Source: Gammaproteobacteria bacterium 39-13 | GTDB lineage: Bacteria; Pseudomonadota; Gammaproteobacteria; Berkiellales; Berkiellaceae | Assembly (NCBI GenBank): GCA_001898235.1 | Contig: MKTN01000043.1 | Coordinates: forward strand, 1 to 61,570 | DNA: 61,570 nucleotides | Direction: 5' to 3' | In this document: piece after piece, positions 1 through 8,887 of the stretch | Layout: every line of letters starts with the position of its first letter | How positions within the stretch are numbered: the stretch's first letter is position 1 | Program-made: the position numbers and the translations under genes | Notes under the pieces: generated by a model | Seen by the model: only the letters and a program-made list of their open reading frames with translations | Databases searched by the model: none | Told to the model about the DNA's origin: nothing

Positions 1-59
1 TCGAACCACCGACCTCAGCATTATGAGTGCCGCGCTCTAACCGGCTGAGCTACATAGCC
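1..59 (-). tRNA. tRNA-Met (elongator, CAT), 3' end cut by window edge
   Basis: Read on the minus strand the segment starts GGCTATGTAGCTCAG, typical of elongator tRNA-Met. The D-loop GGTTAGAGC and the anticodon loop CTCATAA (anticodon CAT) follow. The TpsiC arm begins (GGTTCGA) and then the window ends, so the 3' part of the T arm, the acceptor strand and any CCA are missing. It is close to the E. coli elongator Met tRNA and unlike initiator tRNA, which begins CGCGGGG. Confidence 0.93.
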
Positions 60-132
60 ATCCGAGGGGGCCATTTTGGCGATATGCCTCGGTATTGTCA
101 AGGTGGAATTTTTTGTATGTTGGTTAAATTTA

Positions 133-1914
133 TTATTTGTTATGCGAAGTTGTAAGGTGTTTTGTTAAAGTTTCTTGAAGTTTTGAGTAATTTAGCGGTT
201 TAGTAAGGTAATCGTTCATTCCTACGTCCAGGCAGCGCTCTTTAGTGCCTTTTAGGGCGTTTGCTGTTAACGCAATAATAACGCTATTGCTACGCGGCTT
301 ATCGTCGTCCTGCTGCGATTCTAGTTCGCGGATCCGCCTGGTAGCAACGAAACCATCCATATCGGGCATATGGCAATCCATGAAGATTAAGTCGTATTTT
401 TTTCTTTGCACAGCCTCGACGGCAAGCATGCCCGTGCCAACAACATCAATTTCACATCCTAATGACTTTAACATATCATGAACCACAATCTGATTTAGCT
501 GGTTATCTTCTACGACTAGAACATTGGCATGGAATTGGTGTGTATTCTGTTCTGGAATGTTTTGTTGAAGATCTGAAGAGGGAGCTGACAAGGCTGCTTG
601 AAGATTAAGGGTGCAAGTAAAGGTTGTCCCTTGGCCTTCAACTGAGTTAACCAGAATATGTCCACCCATTTGCTCTAGCAATTGTTTAGTAATCGCCAAT
701 CCTAAACCTGTACCGCCATACTTTCTTGTCGTCGATTCATCAGCTTGAGAAAAAACATCAAATATTTTTTCTAATTTATTGCTAGGGATCCCAATTCCTG
801 AATCTGAAACAGAAACTTGTATAGAAATATTATCATTTTGTAACTTTAATAATTTTGTACTAAGAGTAACTTTACCGTGAGCAGGGGTAAATTTAATAGC
901 GTTATTGACCAAATTATTTATAACTTGTTTTATTCTTAAGGGATCGCCTTTTACAAGAGACGGAATATTACTATCATGTTGCAGCTCAAGCTCTATTTTC
1001 TTTTCTTTGGTAAGTGTTTGAAAAATAATCATTAAGGTATCTAATTCTTTTTTAAAGTTAAATTCTTCATTTTTAAATTCAATTTTGCCAGCTTCGATTT
1101 TTGAAAAATCGAGGATGTCGCCCAATATTCTGAGTAGTGAATTAGCACTATCAAAACTTTTTTGCACGTAATGCTTTTGCTTTTCATCCAACGTAGTATG
1201 CATAAGAAGTTGAAGCATACCTAAAATTCCATTCATTGGCGTTCTGATTTCATGACTCATATTCGCTAAGAAAAAAGTTTTAGCTTTATTAGATTGTTCA
1301 GCTGCTTTAAGAGAGTTACGCAGTAAAAGTTCAGTTTCCAAGCGTTCAGTGATATCCCTAAAAATAAGAACTGCACCGCCAAACAATCTATTATTGATTA
1401 ATGGAAGTGGGTTGATGGAAAATGAAATAGGTCGTGTCACACCATGAAAGGTTTTCAAAAAGCCATTTTCACAGTGATAAATATTTCCTTCCTTGCATCT
1501 TTCTTTTAATATATCTATCGTGATTTCTGAACATTGAGTGTTTTCACTTTCATAAAGTGAAAAAATTTCGTAGAAAAATTTTCCATGCATTGCAGCTTGT
1601 GAGCAACAAAGTAATTTTCCTGCTGTGCTATTTAAACTAGTCACTTTCCAAAAGGGATCGAGTACGCATAGCCCTTCTGAAATAACAGATTGCATGATTA
1701 TTTTTTCATTCTGTAGCGTTTCTTTCAACTCAAGCATCTCTTGAGAAGAAATTTCCATCGCACGCTCAATGACATAGCGCCCTTGGTCAGATTCCTTGTA
1801 CGAATTATTAATGTACGCGAGCAATTTTAAGTATTTATCAGGGATTTCTTCCTTTTCTATATCAATACCGACTCGCTTCAATTGGCGTGCTAATAATGGA
1901 TGAAAGTCATACAT
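133..1914 (-). CDS. Cytoplasmic hybrid histidine kinase (PAS-HisKA-HATPase-REC)
   Basis: A 593-residue sensor kinase. A PAS-like domain spans roughly residues 70-195 and ends in the usual FRDITERLE. The HisKA H-box HEIRTP has the phospho-acceptor His221. The HATPase shows its N-box near 331-340 (NNLVNNAIKF), G1 DSGIGIP at 371-377 and G2 GGTGLGL at 400-406. A C-terminal receiver runs from about 463 to 590, with acidic residues E469 and D470, phospho-acceptor Asp513, Thr550 and Lys572. No transmembrane segment or signal peptide is visible, so it should be cytosolic. Its start lies 2 nt after the stop of the upstream FIST gene, so the two are co-transcribed and FIST probably supplies ligand sensing. 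The target regulator is unknown. The divergent REC-HATPase pair at 3249-5078 are candidate partners by position only. Confidence 0.93.
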   Translation of the reverse strand: MYDFHPLLARQLKRVGIDIEKEEIPDKYLKLLAYINNSYKESDQGRYVIERAMEISSQEMLELKETLQNEKIIMQSVISEGLCVLDPFWKVTSLNSTAGKLLCCSQAAMHGKFFYEIFSLYESENTQCSEITIDILKERCKEGNIYHCENGFLKTFHGVTRPISFSINPLPLINNRLFGGAVLIFRDITERLETELLLRNSLKAAEQSNKAKTFFLANMSHEIRTPMNGILGMLQLLMHTTLDEKQKHYVQKSFDSANSLLRILGDILDFSKIEAGKIEFKNEEFNFKKELDTLMIIFQTLTKEKKIELELQHDSNIPSLVKGDPLRIKQVINNLVNNAIKFTPAHGKVTLSTKLLKLQNDNISIQVSVSDSGIGIPSNKLEKIFDVFSQADESTTRKYGGTGLGLAITKQLLEQMGGHILVNSVEGQGTTFTCTLNLQAALSAPSSDLQQNIPEQNTHQFHANVLVVEDNQLNQIVVHDMLKSLGCEIDVVGTGMLAVEAVQRKKYDLIFMDCHMPDMDGFVATRRIRELESQQDDDKPRSNSVIIALTANALKGTKERCLDVGMNDYLTKPLNYSKLQETLTKHLTTSHNK

Positions 1915-1916
1915 GG

Positions 1917-3056
1917 CTACTTTTCGCTAATCGCTGTTAAGGTCATCGTTTGGTTATGTAAATCGCAGGAACCAAGGCCACTGGGAGAAATTTCTCCATA
2001 GGAATAAAAACCAATTAGAGAGGAATTTTCACCTAACATATCATGACTTGCTTCGACTTCTTCTTCTGTTCTATCGCCCAATACTAATCTTCTGCCAACA
2101 CAACTAATTGCTATCCCTAGACAATTCTCAGGAGAGTGAATTTGTTTTTTTGCAAGTTCGCCGGCCTTTGAAGCACCATCGATTAGACGATCAAAATTAG
2201 CTTTCATCAATTGGCCATACCAACCTTCTGGGATATCGCCAGCAAAGGTAATGGATTGGTTTTTTTCATCGACAGAGAGAATGGTTCGAACAACTTGCTT
2301 AGCATTTAAAGGTTTTTCGCTAATTGCTAACGGGAATAGTAAACCTGAAGAAGGCAATTCTTTGGCTCTATCTCCAAGGTATTTTTTATATAAGGCTAAT
2401 GCTGGTTGACCATCGATCTCATACAAAACATTACCATTTGAACGCGTAATGAGTCTTTCCGGGCCAAAAATATCCCATCCGCCTCTGGAGCCATAACCAA
2501 TTTCAAGATCTTTTCCATAAAAGCCAATGGCAGTTACGCTATGGCTAACCGGCACATCTTTTTGTAGTACCCAGGTTTTTTTAAAATCACTACCATCACC
2601 GGCTAAACCACCGGTCACAATAACATGAGGGGGTAAATGCTGCTTTAAACCTTCCACTAAGGTAGAGCCATTCACCACCAAACCATCGGATAAAATAAGA
2701 ATGGCTTGTAAATCTTCTTTCAGAAGCGCTTTAGCAAGTTGTTGTCCTGCCGAGAAAGATTCTGAGGTGACCTCAACTTGTGCCGTGGCTGAGCGGACCC
2801 GACTTTTATCAAATTTTACAGCTGCTACGGAGATACTATGGTCATTGATTGATTTTTTAAATATTTCGCCTGCAGTGGAGCAGCCTGCAAAAATAGAGTT
2901 GGGGAAGGCTTCTTTAAGCTCAGTGAATGGTTGTGGGTTGTCAAAATATTCAGGTGCGCAAAATGCGAGTATCAAAGTGTCCTTTGAATCAAGGTTGGGA
3001 AACTTCTTTACTGACCAGCCTGTGTTTTTTTCGAAGTGAAAAGTTTCAACATGCAT
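1917..3056 (-). CDS. FIST domain sensory protein (FIST_N + FIST_C)
   Basis: A 379-residue soluble protein recognised by the FIST_N core (AFPNSIFAGCSTAGEI near 47-62) and a FIST_C half with PLAISEKPL and the C-terminal GENSSLIGFYSYGEISP. FIST modules are thought to bind small ligands, possibly amino acids, and are usually found with signal-transduction proteins. Here the gene is immediately upstream (2 nt) of a hybrid histidine kinase with no membrane sensor of its own, which fits FIST as the input component. There is no signal peptide. The start ATG at 3056 fits the family's N-terminus. The ligand cannot be read from the sequence. Confidence 0.9.
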   Translation of the reverse strand: MHVETFHFEKNTGWSVKKFPNLDSKDTLILAFCAPEYFDNPQPFTELKEAFPNSIFAGCSTAGEIFKKSINDHSISVAAVKFDKSRVRSATAQVEVTSESFSAGQQLAKALLKEDLQAILILSDGLVVNGSTLVEGLKQHLPPHVIVTGGLAGDGSDFKKTWVLQKDVPVSHSVTAIGFYGKDLEIGYGSRGGWDIFGPERLITRSNGNVLYEIDGQPALALYKKYLGDRAKELPSSGLLFPLAISEKPLNAKQVVRTILSVDEKNQSITFAGDIPEGWYGQLMKANFDRLIDGASKAGELAKKQIHSPENCLGIAISCVGRRLVLGDRTEEEVEASHDMLGENSSLIGFYSYGEISPSGLGSCDLHNQTMTLTAISEK

Positions 3057-3248
3057 ATAACCTGCCTATTCACAGTCATAAAAATGAGATGGCATATGAG
3101 ATAGTTATAGGATATCTGAACCCTCGTTGGAGATTTTTTCATAAAAAAAATATTTGTAGGTACCCATCTTCTTTTGATAGGGAACTTTATACCGAATAAA
3201 GATGCCAAAATACTGCAGGAATTTTAAATTGATTACGGGAGGGTATAG
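3057..3248. promoter_or_regulatory. Divergent intergenic region between FIST-HK and REC-HATPase operons
   Basis: This 192-nt AT-rich spacer must hold promoters for both divergent signalling operons. A strong Shine-Dalgarno (CGGGAGGG) lies about 6 nt before the GTG start at 3249. A TTGATA box near 3174 followed about 17 nt later by TAAAGA is a weak sigma-70 candidate for the rightward operon. I see no palindrome strong enough to call an operator. Confidence 0.35.
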
Positions 3249-4157
3249 GTGGATAGAAAGATACTGGTAATAGATGATGAGATCAACAATCTGGAGATCA
3301 TCGAAGAGTTCATCAAGCTTAGCCCTGAATTAAACCATAAAATCATTAAATGTCAAAATGGTCAAGAAGGGCTAGATGCGCTTATCGAGGAACAACACCA
3401 TATAGATGTTGTTCTATTAGATCGAATGATGCCCATCATGGATGGGGTGGATTTTTTAAAGAAGATGAGCGCTCACCCTGAATTGAAAAAAATACCAGTT
3501 ATCATGCAAACGGCTTCTACTGAAAAGGAACATCTGCTAGAAGGATTTCAATTAGGCGTTTATCATTATTTAGTTAAGCCATATTCACCTAGCGTGCTGA
3601 ATTCAATTGTGAAAGCGGCAGTAGATTTCTATACCAAGCAACGTGAACTTTCAGCAGAAGTCAATAATTCTAAAACTTTATTCAAATATGTAGATCAAGC
3701 CGTCTTTAAAATTAAAAATTTGGAAGATGTTGACATGATAAGCGTTAGCCTTGCGCGCTTATTTCCCAATCCAGATAAAGTCGTTCTAGGAATATCAGAA
3801 ATGCTAATCAACGCGGTTGAGCATGGAAATTTAGGTATCACCTATGAAGAAAAAACCGATTTAAATATGCATTGCAAATGGCGAGAAGAAATTGAAAAAA
3901 GATTGAATCTTCCAGAGAATTCAAATAAATCCGTCACAGTTTCTTATATGAAAAAAAATAATGAAATAATTATAAATATTAAGGATGAAGGTAAAGGTTT
4001 TGATTACATAAAATATTTGGATTACGATCCTGCGCGCAGCACCCATAATCATGGCCGTGGGATAGCATTTGCCAATAGCTTGAGTTTTGATCGTGTAGAA
4101 TATGTAGGGGTTGGAAATGAAGTAAATTGTTCTGTTTTTAGCGGCCCTCAGCATTGA
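3249..4157 (+). CDS. Response regulator with C-terminal RsbW-like HATPase domain (copy 1)
   Basis: A 302-residue two-domain protein. The N-terminal receiver (1-125) has acidic pocket D9/D10, phospho-acceptor Asp58 in LLDRMMP, Thr88 and Lys110 (YHYLVKPYSP). A helical linker (130-165) leads to a HATPase_c_2 / RsbW-type domain. Its N-box is EMLINAVEHGN (184-194), with a G1-like IKDEGKGFDY and a G2-like GRGIAFANSL. This N-box is typical of anti-sigma or anti-antisigma serine kinases rather than histidine kinases. The GTG start follows a good Shine-Dalgarno. It is followed 18 nt later by a close paralogue. Expected role: phosphorylation-gated switch on an STAS or sigma-type partner, none of which is encoded in the window. 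Confidence 0.88.
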   Translation: MDRKILVIDDEINNLEIIEEFIKLSPELNHKIIKCQNGQEGLDALIEEQHHIDVVLLDRMMPIMDGVDFLKKMSAHPELKKIPVIMQTASTEKEHLLEGFQLGVYHYLVKPYSPSVLNSIVKAAVDFYTKQRELSAEVNNSKTLFKYVDQAVFKIKNLEDVDMISVSLARLFPNPDKVVLGISEMLINAVEHGNLGITYEEKTDLNMHCKWREEIEKRLNLPENSNKSVTVSYMKKNNEIIINIKDEGKGFDYIKYLDYDPARSTHNHGRGIAFANSLSFDRVEYVGVGNEVNCSVFSGPQH

Positions 4158-4175
4158 TAGCGTAGGGACATCAAA

Positions 4176-5078
4176 ATGAACAGAAAAATATTAATTATTG
4201 ATGATGACGAAAAAAGCGTAAAAGCTGCTTGTGAGTTTCTTAAGTTTGGTGAAAATGCAAATCATAAGATCGTTGTCGCACATAATGGTCAAGAAGGATT
4301 TGATATTTTAGCAAAGCAATATGCTGAAATCGATGTCATTATGCTAGATAGAATAATGCCAGTGATGTCGGGCATAGAATTTATGAAAAAAATTGCGGAT
4401 GAGAGAAAATTTAAAAACATCCCTGTTATTATGCAAACTTCGTCCAACGATAAAGAACACTTACAAGAGGGATTCAAACTAGGGATTTATCATTATTTAG
4501 TTAAGCCTTATTCTCCAACAGTTTTGAACTCAATTATAAAATCCGCCATTGAGTTTAACACCAAACAAAGAGAATTGATGTCTGAAATTAAAGATTCAAG
4601 AGTTTTATTCCAATATATAGAAAAGGCTTCGTTTAAAATTAGAAATTTAGAAGAGGCTGATCTTATTGGGGTAAGTTTAGCAAGCTTATTCCCCAATCCA
4701 AACAAAGTAATACTTGGCATTTCAGAGATGCTAACCAATGCCATTGAGCATGGAAATCTAGGGTTAACATACGAAGATAAAAGAAATTTACAAAGGCAGA
4801 CAAAATGGGTGGAGGAAGTCAAAAGAAGGCTTGCTCAACCTGAAAATGCTAATAAAATCGTAAGAATATCTTATATTAAAAAAAGAGATGAAATCGTATT
4901 AAATATTAAAGATGATGGAGATGGTTTTGATTTTCAAAAGTATTTATCGTCAGAAACTGAAACTGAAACTGAAGATAATAATGGCCGCGGTATTGCTTTT
5001 GCTAATAAACTTAGTTTTGACAAACTTGAATACGTAGGATGTGGAAACGAAGTCAATTGCACAGTTAAAATCTATTGA
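4176..5078 (+). CDS. Response regulator with C-terminal RsbW-like HATPase domain (copy 2)
   Basis: A 300-residue tandem paralogue of the preceding gene with the same architecture. The receiver has D9/D10/D11, Asp58 (MLDRIMP), Thr88 and Lys110 (YHYLVKPYSP). The RsbW-like ATPase shows EMLTNAIEHGN, IKDDGDGFDF and GRGIAFANKL. All phosphotransfer and ATP-binding residues are kept in both copies, so neither looks like a pseudogene. Difference is concentrated in the N-terminal helix and near 250-270, where this copy carries a short ETETETE run. The pair arose by tandem duplication and is probably one transcript. Partner specificity may have diverged. Confidence 0.87.
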   Translation: MNRKILIIDDDEKSVKAACEFLKFGENANHKIVVAHNGQEGFDILAKQYAEIDVIMLDRIMPVMSGIEFMKKIADERKFKNIPVIMQTSSNDKEHLQEGFKLGIYHYLVKPYSPTVLNSIIKSAIEFNTKQRELMSEIKDSRVLFQYIEKASFKIRNLEEADLIGVSLASLFPNPNKVILGISEMLTNAIEHGNLGLTYEDKRNLQRQTKWVEEVKRRLAQPENANKIVRISYIKKRDEIVLNIKDDGDGFDFQKYLSSETETETEDNNGRGIAFANKLSFDKLEYVGCGNEVNCTVKIY

Positions 5079-5141
5079 ATATCTATGTTTCAAACTTAGA
5101 AAAATATGAAAAAATCTATCAAGAATAATGAGCTGAGTATT

Positions 5142-6026
5142 TTAATCTTTTTTGAATGCTTCACCTTCAATTTCTATAGTAACTTCATCCCCTACGCCAG
5201 GTAACATCGCTTTGATCCCAAAATCTGAGCGCTTAAGTGTCGTGTATGCACTAAAGCCAATGGTGGGCTTTTGTGTAATGGGATTTACATCCTGCTTATT
5301 CAGTTTTACCGTTAAAACAACAGGTTTAGAAATACCATGCAATGTTAATAAACCGTGTACTTTGGTTATTTCTTTACCTTTTAATTCAATTTTGTCGCTG
5401 ACAAAAGTGGCTGTTGGAAAATGTTCGACGTCAAAGAAAAGCTTTCCTTTGAGATGTTTATCAAGCTCTGCAATCCCTGTGACAATATCGGCAAGGTTAA
5501 TAGCAACATGAACAGTGCTATTTTTAGGATTTTTGCTATCCCAATCTAATACACCATTTACCATCCATTTTCCTGATGGACGCGAAAAACCAAAATGATC
5601 AATATGCCAAAGCACATAAGTATGTAGGGGATCTAAAGTATAAGCTTGGCCTTTAATTGGGGTTTGAGGCAATGTTTGTTGTGATGGTGGCTGCTCTTTT
5701 GTTTGTGTCTGGGAAGATTCAGTTTGTTTAACGTGATTAAGATTTGTATGTGTTTGTTGTGCAGGTTGAAGTGAACCACCTACAATTTTGCTACAGGTTC
5801 CTTTAGGGAGGAAAAGAAAAGCATCGGGTTGCTTATCTTCAGTAGCTGAGCCAGCACAAGACGCAGTCGTGGTTTGGCAATCATTCATGCCTGCTTTTGC
5901 AATGCCATAGCATTTTTGGGCCTCAAATGCTGGACTGACTTTTCCTGCAGCAAGTCCGGGGGTAGTTGAGGATAGAGCTAAAATGCTTGCGATAGTAGAT
6001 TCTATTATTTTGCGTTTGTTTTTCAT
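5142..6026 (-). CDS. Secreted DUF2282 (bufferin-like) - YceI fusion protein
   Basis: A 294-residue exported protein. Residues 1-27 form a signal peptide (KNKRK n-region, hydrophobic core, cut after AAG or LAA). Residues 35-85 match DUF2282 with its four conserved cysteines C39, C50, C57 and C78 ([21 protein letters not shown]). A Gln/Thr-rich linker (about 88-124) leads to a YceI beta-barrel domain (125-292) that starts [12 protein letters not shown]. YceI proteins bind polyisoprenoid-like lipids in the periplasm. DUF2282 (BufA1) proteins have been described as precursors of copper-binding peptides whose cysteines are modified by MNIO (DUF692) enzymes. No such enzyme is encoded in the window. 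The fusion suggests a periplasmic metal- or stress-related role, but the function is inferred. The gene stands alone between convergent and tandem neighbours. Confidence 0.85.
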   Translation of the reverse strand: MKNKRKIIESTIASILALSSTTPGLAAGKVSPAFEAQKCYGIAKAGMNDCQTTTASCAGSATEDKQPDAFLFLPKGTCSKIVGGSLQPAQQTHTNLNHVKQTESSQTQTKEQPPSQQTLPQTPIKGQAYTLDPLHTYVLWHIDHFGFSRPSGKWMVNGVLDWDSKNPKNSTVHVAINLADIVTGIAELDKHLKGKLFFDVEHFPTATFVSDKIELKGKEITKVHGLLTLHGISKPVVLTVKLNKQDVNPITQKPTIGFSAYTTLKRSDFGIKAMLPGVGDEVTIEIEGEAFKKD

Positions 6027-6069
6027 ATTGCACTGCGTCCTTGCAGAAAACTAAATATTCTTCGCTCAT

Positions 6070-6150
6070 GCGTTTCAAGAGGATTGTCTCGTAATACTCA
6101 TGTACTTGTATGTCTCTTCACTCTCGAACGAGAAAATGCATATGCTGTGT
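6070..6150. repeat. Partial copy of dispersed intergenic repeat family B
   Basis: The run TCTCGTAATACTCATGTACTT followed by a CTCG..CGAGAAAAT..ATGCTGTGTATA tail parallels the right half of the repeats at 33985-34165 and 37745-37945 (TCTCGCAATCCTCATGTACTT, AAAAATCATCTGCTGTGACTATAT). It appears diverged and truncated. Identified by eye on shared words. Confidence 0.5.
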
Positions 6151-6155
6151 ATAAT

Positions 6156-7247
6156 CTAAACATTAAATCGGAAATGTACAACATCACCATCTTGAACAAT
6201 ATAGTCTTTTCCTTCTAAACGCCATTTACCTGCTTCTTTAGCGCCTTGCTCTCCGCGGTATTGAATAAAATCGTCGAAAGCAATCACTTCAGCGCGAATA
6301 AAGCCTTTTTCAAAGTCAGAGTGAATGACGCCTGCTGCTTGAGGCGCTGTATCACCAACATGAATAGTCCATGCTCTAACTTCTTTGACACCCGCGGTGA
6401 AATAGGTTTGTAAATTGAGTAGTTTATGGCCGCTTCGAATGACACGATTCAAGCCAGGCTCATTTAAACCCATTTCACTTAAAAATTCGATTTTTTCATC
6501 ATCAGCAAGTTCAACAATTTCTGCTTCCATTGCAGCACAAACAGGAACAACGACACCACCTTCTTGTTGTGCAATTTCTTCTACCATGGTTAAGAGCGGA
6601 TTATTGCTGAATCCATTTTCATCCACGTTGGCAATGAACATGGTGGGTTTTATGGTTAATAAATGAAGATGGTGGATAAGTACTTTATCTTCTTCGCTAA
6701 TAGCGAAAGTGCGGGCAGGTAAACCATTGTTCAGATGGGCTGATAAATCACTTAAAACCTGGCATTGATGTTTAATCATCTTATCGCCGGCTTTAGCTTG
6801 TTTTTGTATTTTATATAATGCTTTATCTACGCTATCGATATCGCTCAAAATGAGTTCGGTATTGATTGTTTCAATATCTTCTTTGGGAGATACTTTTCCA
6901 GAGACATGAGCGATATCGTCATTTTCAAAACACCGCACAACATGCGCTATGGCCGCGGTTTCACGGATATTGGCTAAGAATTGATTTCCCAAGCCTTCCC
7001 CTTTAGAGGCGCCCTTAACAAGACCGGCGATATCCACAAATTCCATGATAGTGGGCACAATTTTTTGTGGTTTTACAATTTCAGCCAATTGATCTAAACG
7101 TAAATCTGGCACAGAAACGATACCGACATTGGGTTCGATAGTGCAAAAAGGGTAATTTGCTGCTGCGATCCCCGCTTTGGTCAAGGCATTGAACAAAGTC
7201 GATTTTCCTACGTTGGGCAAGCCAACAATTCCGCATTTAAATCCCAT
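6156..7247 (-). CDS. ychF: Redox-responsive ribosome-associated ATPase YchF
   Basis: A 363-residue Obg-family P-loop protein, the usual length. The G1 motif GLPNVGKST sits at residues 8-16. The switch region and G3 are [17 protein letters not shown]. The atypical G4 that makes YchF prefer ATP over GTP is in the FIANVDENG segment. The protein ends in the TGS-like domain ([14 protein letters not shown] and [14 protein letters not shown]). It binds ribosomes and is linked to oxidative-stress control and translation quality. It follows pth by 14 nt, the standard gammaproteobacterial pth-ychF pair at the end of the rplY-pth-ychF unit. Confidence 0.97.
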   Translation of the reverse strand: MGFKCGIVGLPNVGKSTLFNALTKAGIAAANYPFCTIEPNVGIVSVPDLRLDQLAEIVKPQKIVPTIMEFVDIAGLVKGASKGEGLGNQFLANIRETAAIAHVVRCFENDDIAHVSGKVSPKEDIETINTELILSDIDSVDKALYKIQKQAKAGDKMIKHQCQVLSDLSAHLNNGLPARTFAISEEDKVLIHHLHLLTIKPTMFIANVDENGFSNNPLLTMVEEIAQQEGGVVVPVCAAMEAEIVELADDEKIEFLSEMGLNEPGLNRVIRSGHKLLNLQTYFTAGVKEVRAWTIHVGDTAPQAAGVIHSDFEKGFIRAEVIAFDDFIQYRGEQGAKEAGKWRLEGKDYIVQDGDVVHFRFNV

Positions 7248-7261
7248 ATCAAACCTCTAGC

Positions 7262-7828
7262 TCATTTTGCTTCAGTATGTAATTCATTCATGGCTTTTTC
7301 TATTTTGCCTTGCATAATATGGGGCAAAACAAAGAGCGCTTTATCTATAGCGCTGAAAATTTTATCTTTATCGCTTAAAGAAGGGCGATGTAATACATAA
7401 TCGTGGACGTCATCTTTTGTGCCAGGGTGGCCTATTCCAATACGTAAACGATAAAACCGATTGGTGCCAAGACGTGCAATAATATCTCTTAAGCCGTTAT
7501 GGCCGCCATGGCCGCCATCTATTTTTAACCTAGCACTGCCTGGCAGAAGATCTAATTCGTCATGTACGACTAAGATTTCTTCAGGTTTAATTTTATAAAA
7601 ATTAGCCATTGCCAGAACGGCTTCACCACTTCGGTTCATATAGGTTAATGGTTTCAATAATAGACAGGATGCATTTTCAAAGTTTGCGGTTGCAACTTCG
7701 CCTTTAAATTTTTTTTCAAGTTTAGATTGTTGAGAAAGCTTATCAATGAACCAAAAACCCGCATTATGTCGAGTTGTTTCGTACTCAGGGCCTGGGTTAC
7801 CTAGGCCTACGATTAATTGAATAGCCAT
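7262..7828 (-). CDS. pth: Peptidyl-tRNA hydrolase
   Basis: A 188-residue Pth that cleaves peptidyl-tRNA released from stalled ribosomes. The N-terminal GLGNPG (8-13) and TRHNAG give substrate Asn11 and catalytic His21. The VVHDELDL motif holds the catalytic-site Asp. The GGHGGHNGLRDI loop and the FYRLRIGIGHPG segment are intact. Length and motifs are normal. It lies between rplY and ychF as in Pseudomonas. Confidence 0.97.
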   Translation of the reverse strand: MAIQLIVGLGNPGPEYETTRHNAGFWFIDKLSQQSKLEKKFKGEVATANFENASCLLLKPLTYMNRSGEAVLAMANFYKIKPEEILVVHDELDLLPGSARLKIDGGHGGHNGLRDIIARLGTNRFYRLRIGIGHPGTKDDVHDYVLHRPSLSDKDKIFSAIDKALFVLPHIMQGKIEKAMNELHTEAK

Positions 7829-7918
7829 AGCACCCTATGATGTCTAAATGATGGATAACAGATAGAACGAACAAGTTGAGAGGTGAGTGGGGCTGTGTTA
7901 TCCCCACTCCAAAAGGCA

Positions 7919-8590
7919 TTACTTACCTTTAGCCCCATTACCATTTGCGCTTGCAGCTTCTTCGCCTTCGGCAGCTTCAGTCGATTCTTCGACTTCTTCA
8001 ACACGTTTAGGTTTATGGATGCTCACAACAGGCAAATCATCTTCAGCGCTATGAACCACGAGGGTGGTTTCAACGCCTTTAGGTAATTTAACATGGGATA
8101 AGTGGACTACGGTATCAAGCTCAGCATTCGTTAAATCAATTTCAATGAATTCTGGCAGATCACGTGGTAAGCATTTAATCTCAAGCTCCACCATATGATG
8201 CGTAACAATACCACCGCCTAAAACAACACCAGGTGCAGTTTCTTGACCCAAGAAATGCAACGGAACATGCATGGTGATAGGCTTGTTTTCGTCAATGCGC
8301 ATAAAATCCATGTGCATTACGCGAGGTTTATAGGGATGCCTTTGAATATCTTTTAATACCACTTTTTGCTTCTTACCATTGCTGGTGATGGTCAAAATGT
8401 GGGAATAAATGGCTTCATTTTCTAAGGCTTTAACAACGTGGTGGTGAGCTAATGTAATAGGCTGTGCTTTTTCGTTACCGCCGTATACAACGCCTAACAC
8501 TTTATCTTCACATCGACGCAGGCGGCGGCTCGCACCTTTCCCTAGCGTTTCGCGTGGTTGAACTTCTAGTTCAAAATCAAATTTTGCCAT
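7919..8590 (-). CDS. rplY: 50S ribosomal protein L25/general stress protein Ctc
   Basis: A two-domain long-form L25 (about 223 residues) that binds 5S rRNA. The N-terminal L25 fold runs from FELEVQPRETLGKGASRRLR to MDFMRIDENKPI. The C-terminal TL5/Ctc domain contains the VGGG-like VVLGGGIVTHHMVELEIKCLP. It ends in an acidic Glu/Ala-rich tail. I place the start at MAKFDF (8590) rather than the in-frame ATG at 8605, because GGAG sits at the right distance before 8590 and L25 proteins begin about there. It lies downstream of prs, separated by a 297-nt repeat-bearing gap. Confidence 0.95.
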   Translation of the reverse strand: MAKFDFELEVQPRETLGKGASRRLRRCEDKVLGVVYGGNEKAQPITLAHHHVVKALENEAIYSHILTITSNGKKQKVVLKDIQRHPYKPRVMHMDFMRIDENKPITMHVPLHFLGQETAPGVVLGGGIVTHHMVELEIKCLPRDLPEFIEIDLTNAELDTVVHLSHVKLPKGVETTLVVHSAEDDLPVVSIHKPKRVEEVEESTEAAEGEEAASANGNGAKGK

Positions 8591-8887
8591 TGCATTAAAC
8601 TCCATGAGTTAAATAAGCTTTATCGCGACCAATAAAGCAGGGATACTCTTCCATTTTGCTTTTAGGTTCCCGCCTATGCGCTATTGCTTGGGCGTGGCTG
8701 ATATTTAGCCTTGCCGTAGCTTTAGCAAAGGTAGGTTGTTGGCTGCTCAATTGCTGCCTTGTCTAAAACCAAACTGGCTAGAGTATATTTTTACATGCAA
8801 CTCACGCCTTTTTCAGGCGTGAGGGCATATAAGGGGAGGGATTTTACCACAGCTCAAGGTGGCAACAAAGGGATCTGCGTTAGTTTT
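8591..8887. repeat. prs-rplY gap with family B repeat
   Basis: A non-coding 297-nt spacer. Roughly 8663-8760 contains AGCCTTGCCGTAGCTTTAGC followed by AGGTAGGTTGTTGGC, nearly the same as 34036-34070, so it is a partial copy of the family B repeat. A separate perfect hairpin sits at 8801-8823. No credible reading frame spans the gap. Confidence 0.6.
8801..8823 (-). terminator. Hairpin downstream of prs, possible terminator
   Basis: CTCACGCCT and AGGCGTGAG form a perfect 9-bp stem around a 5-nt loop, 65 nt past the prs stop. Read on the minus strand it is followed by TTGCATGTAAAAATA, which is not a strong U-run, so Rho-independent termination is only possible. It could also be a processing or attenuation element ahead of rplY. 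Confidence 0.4.
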
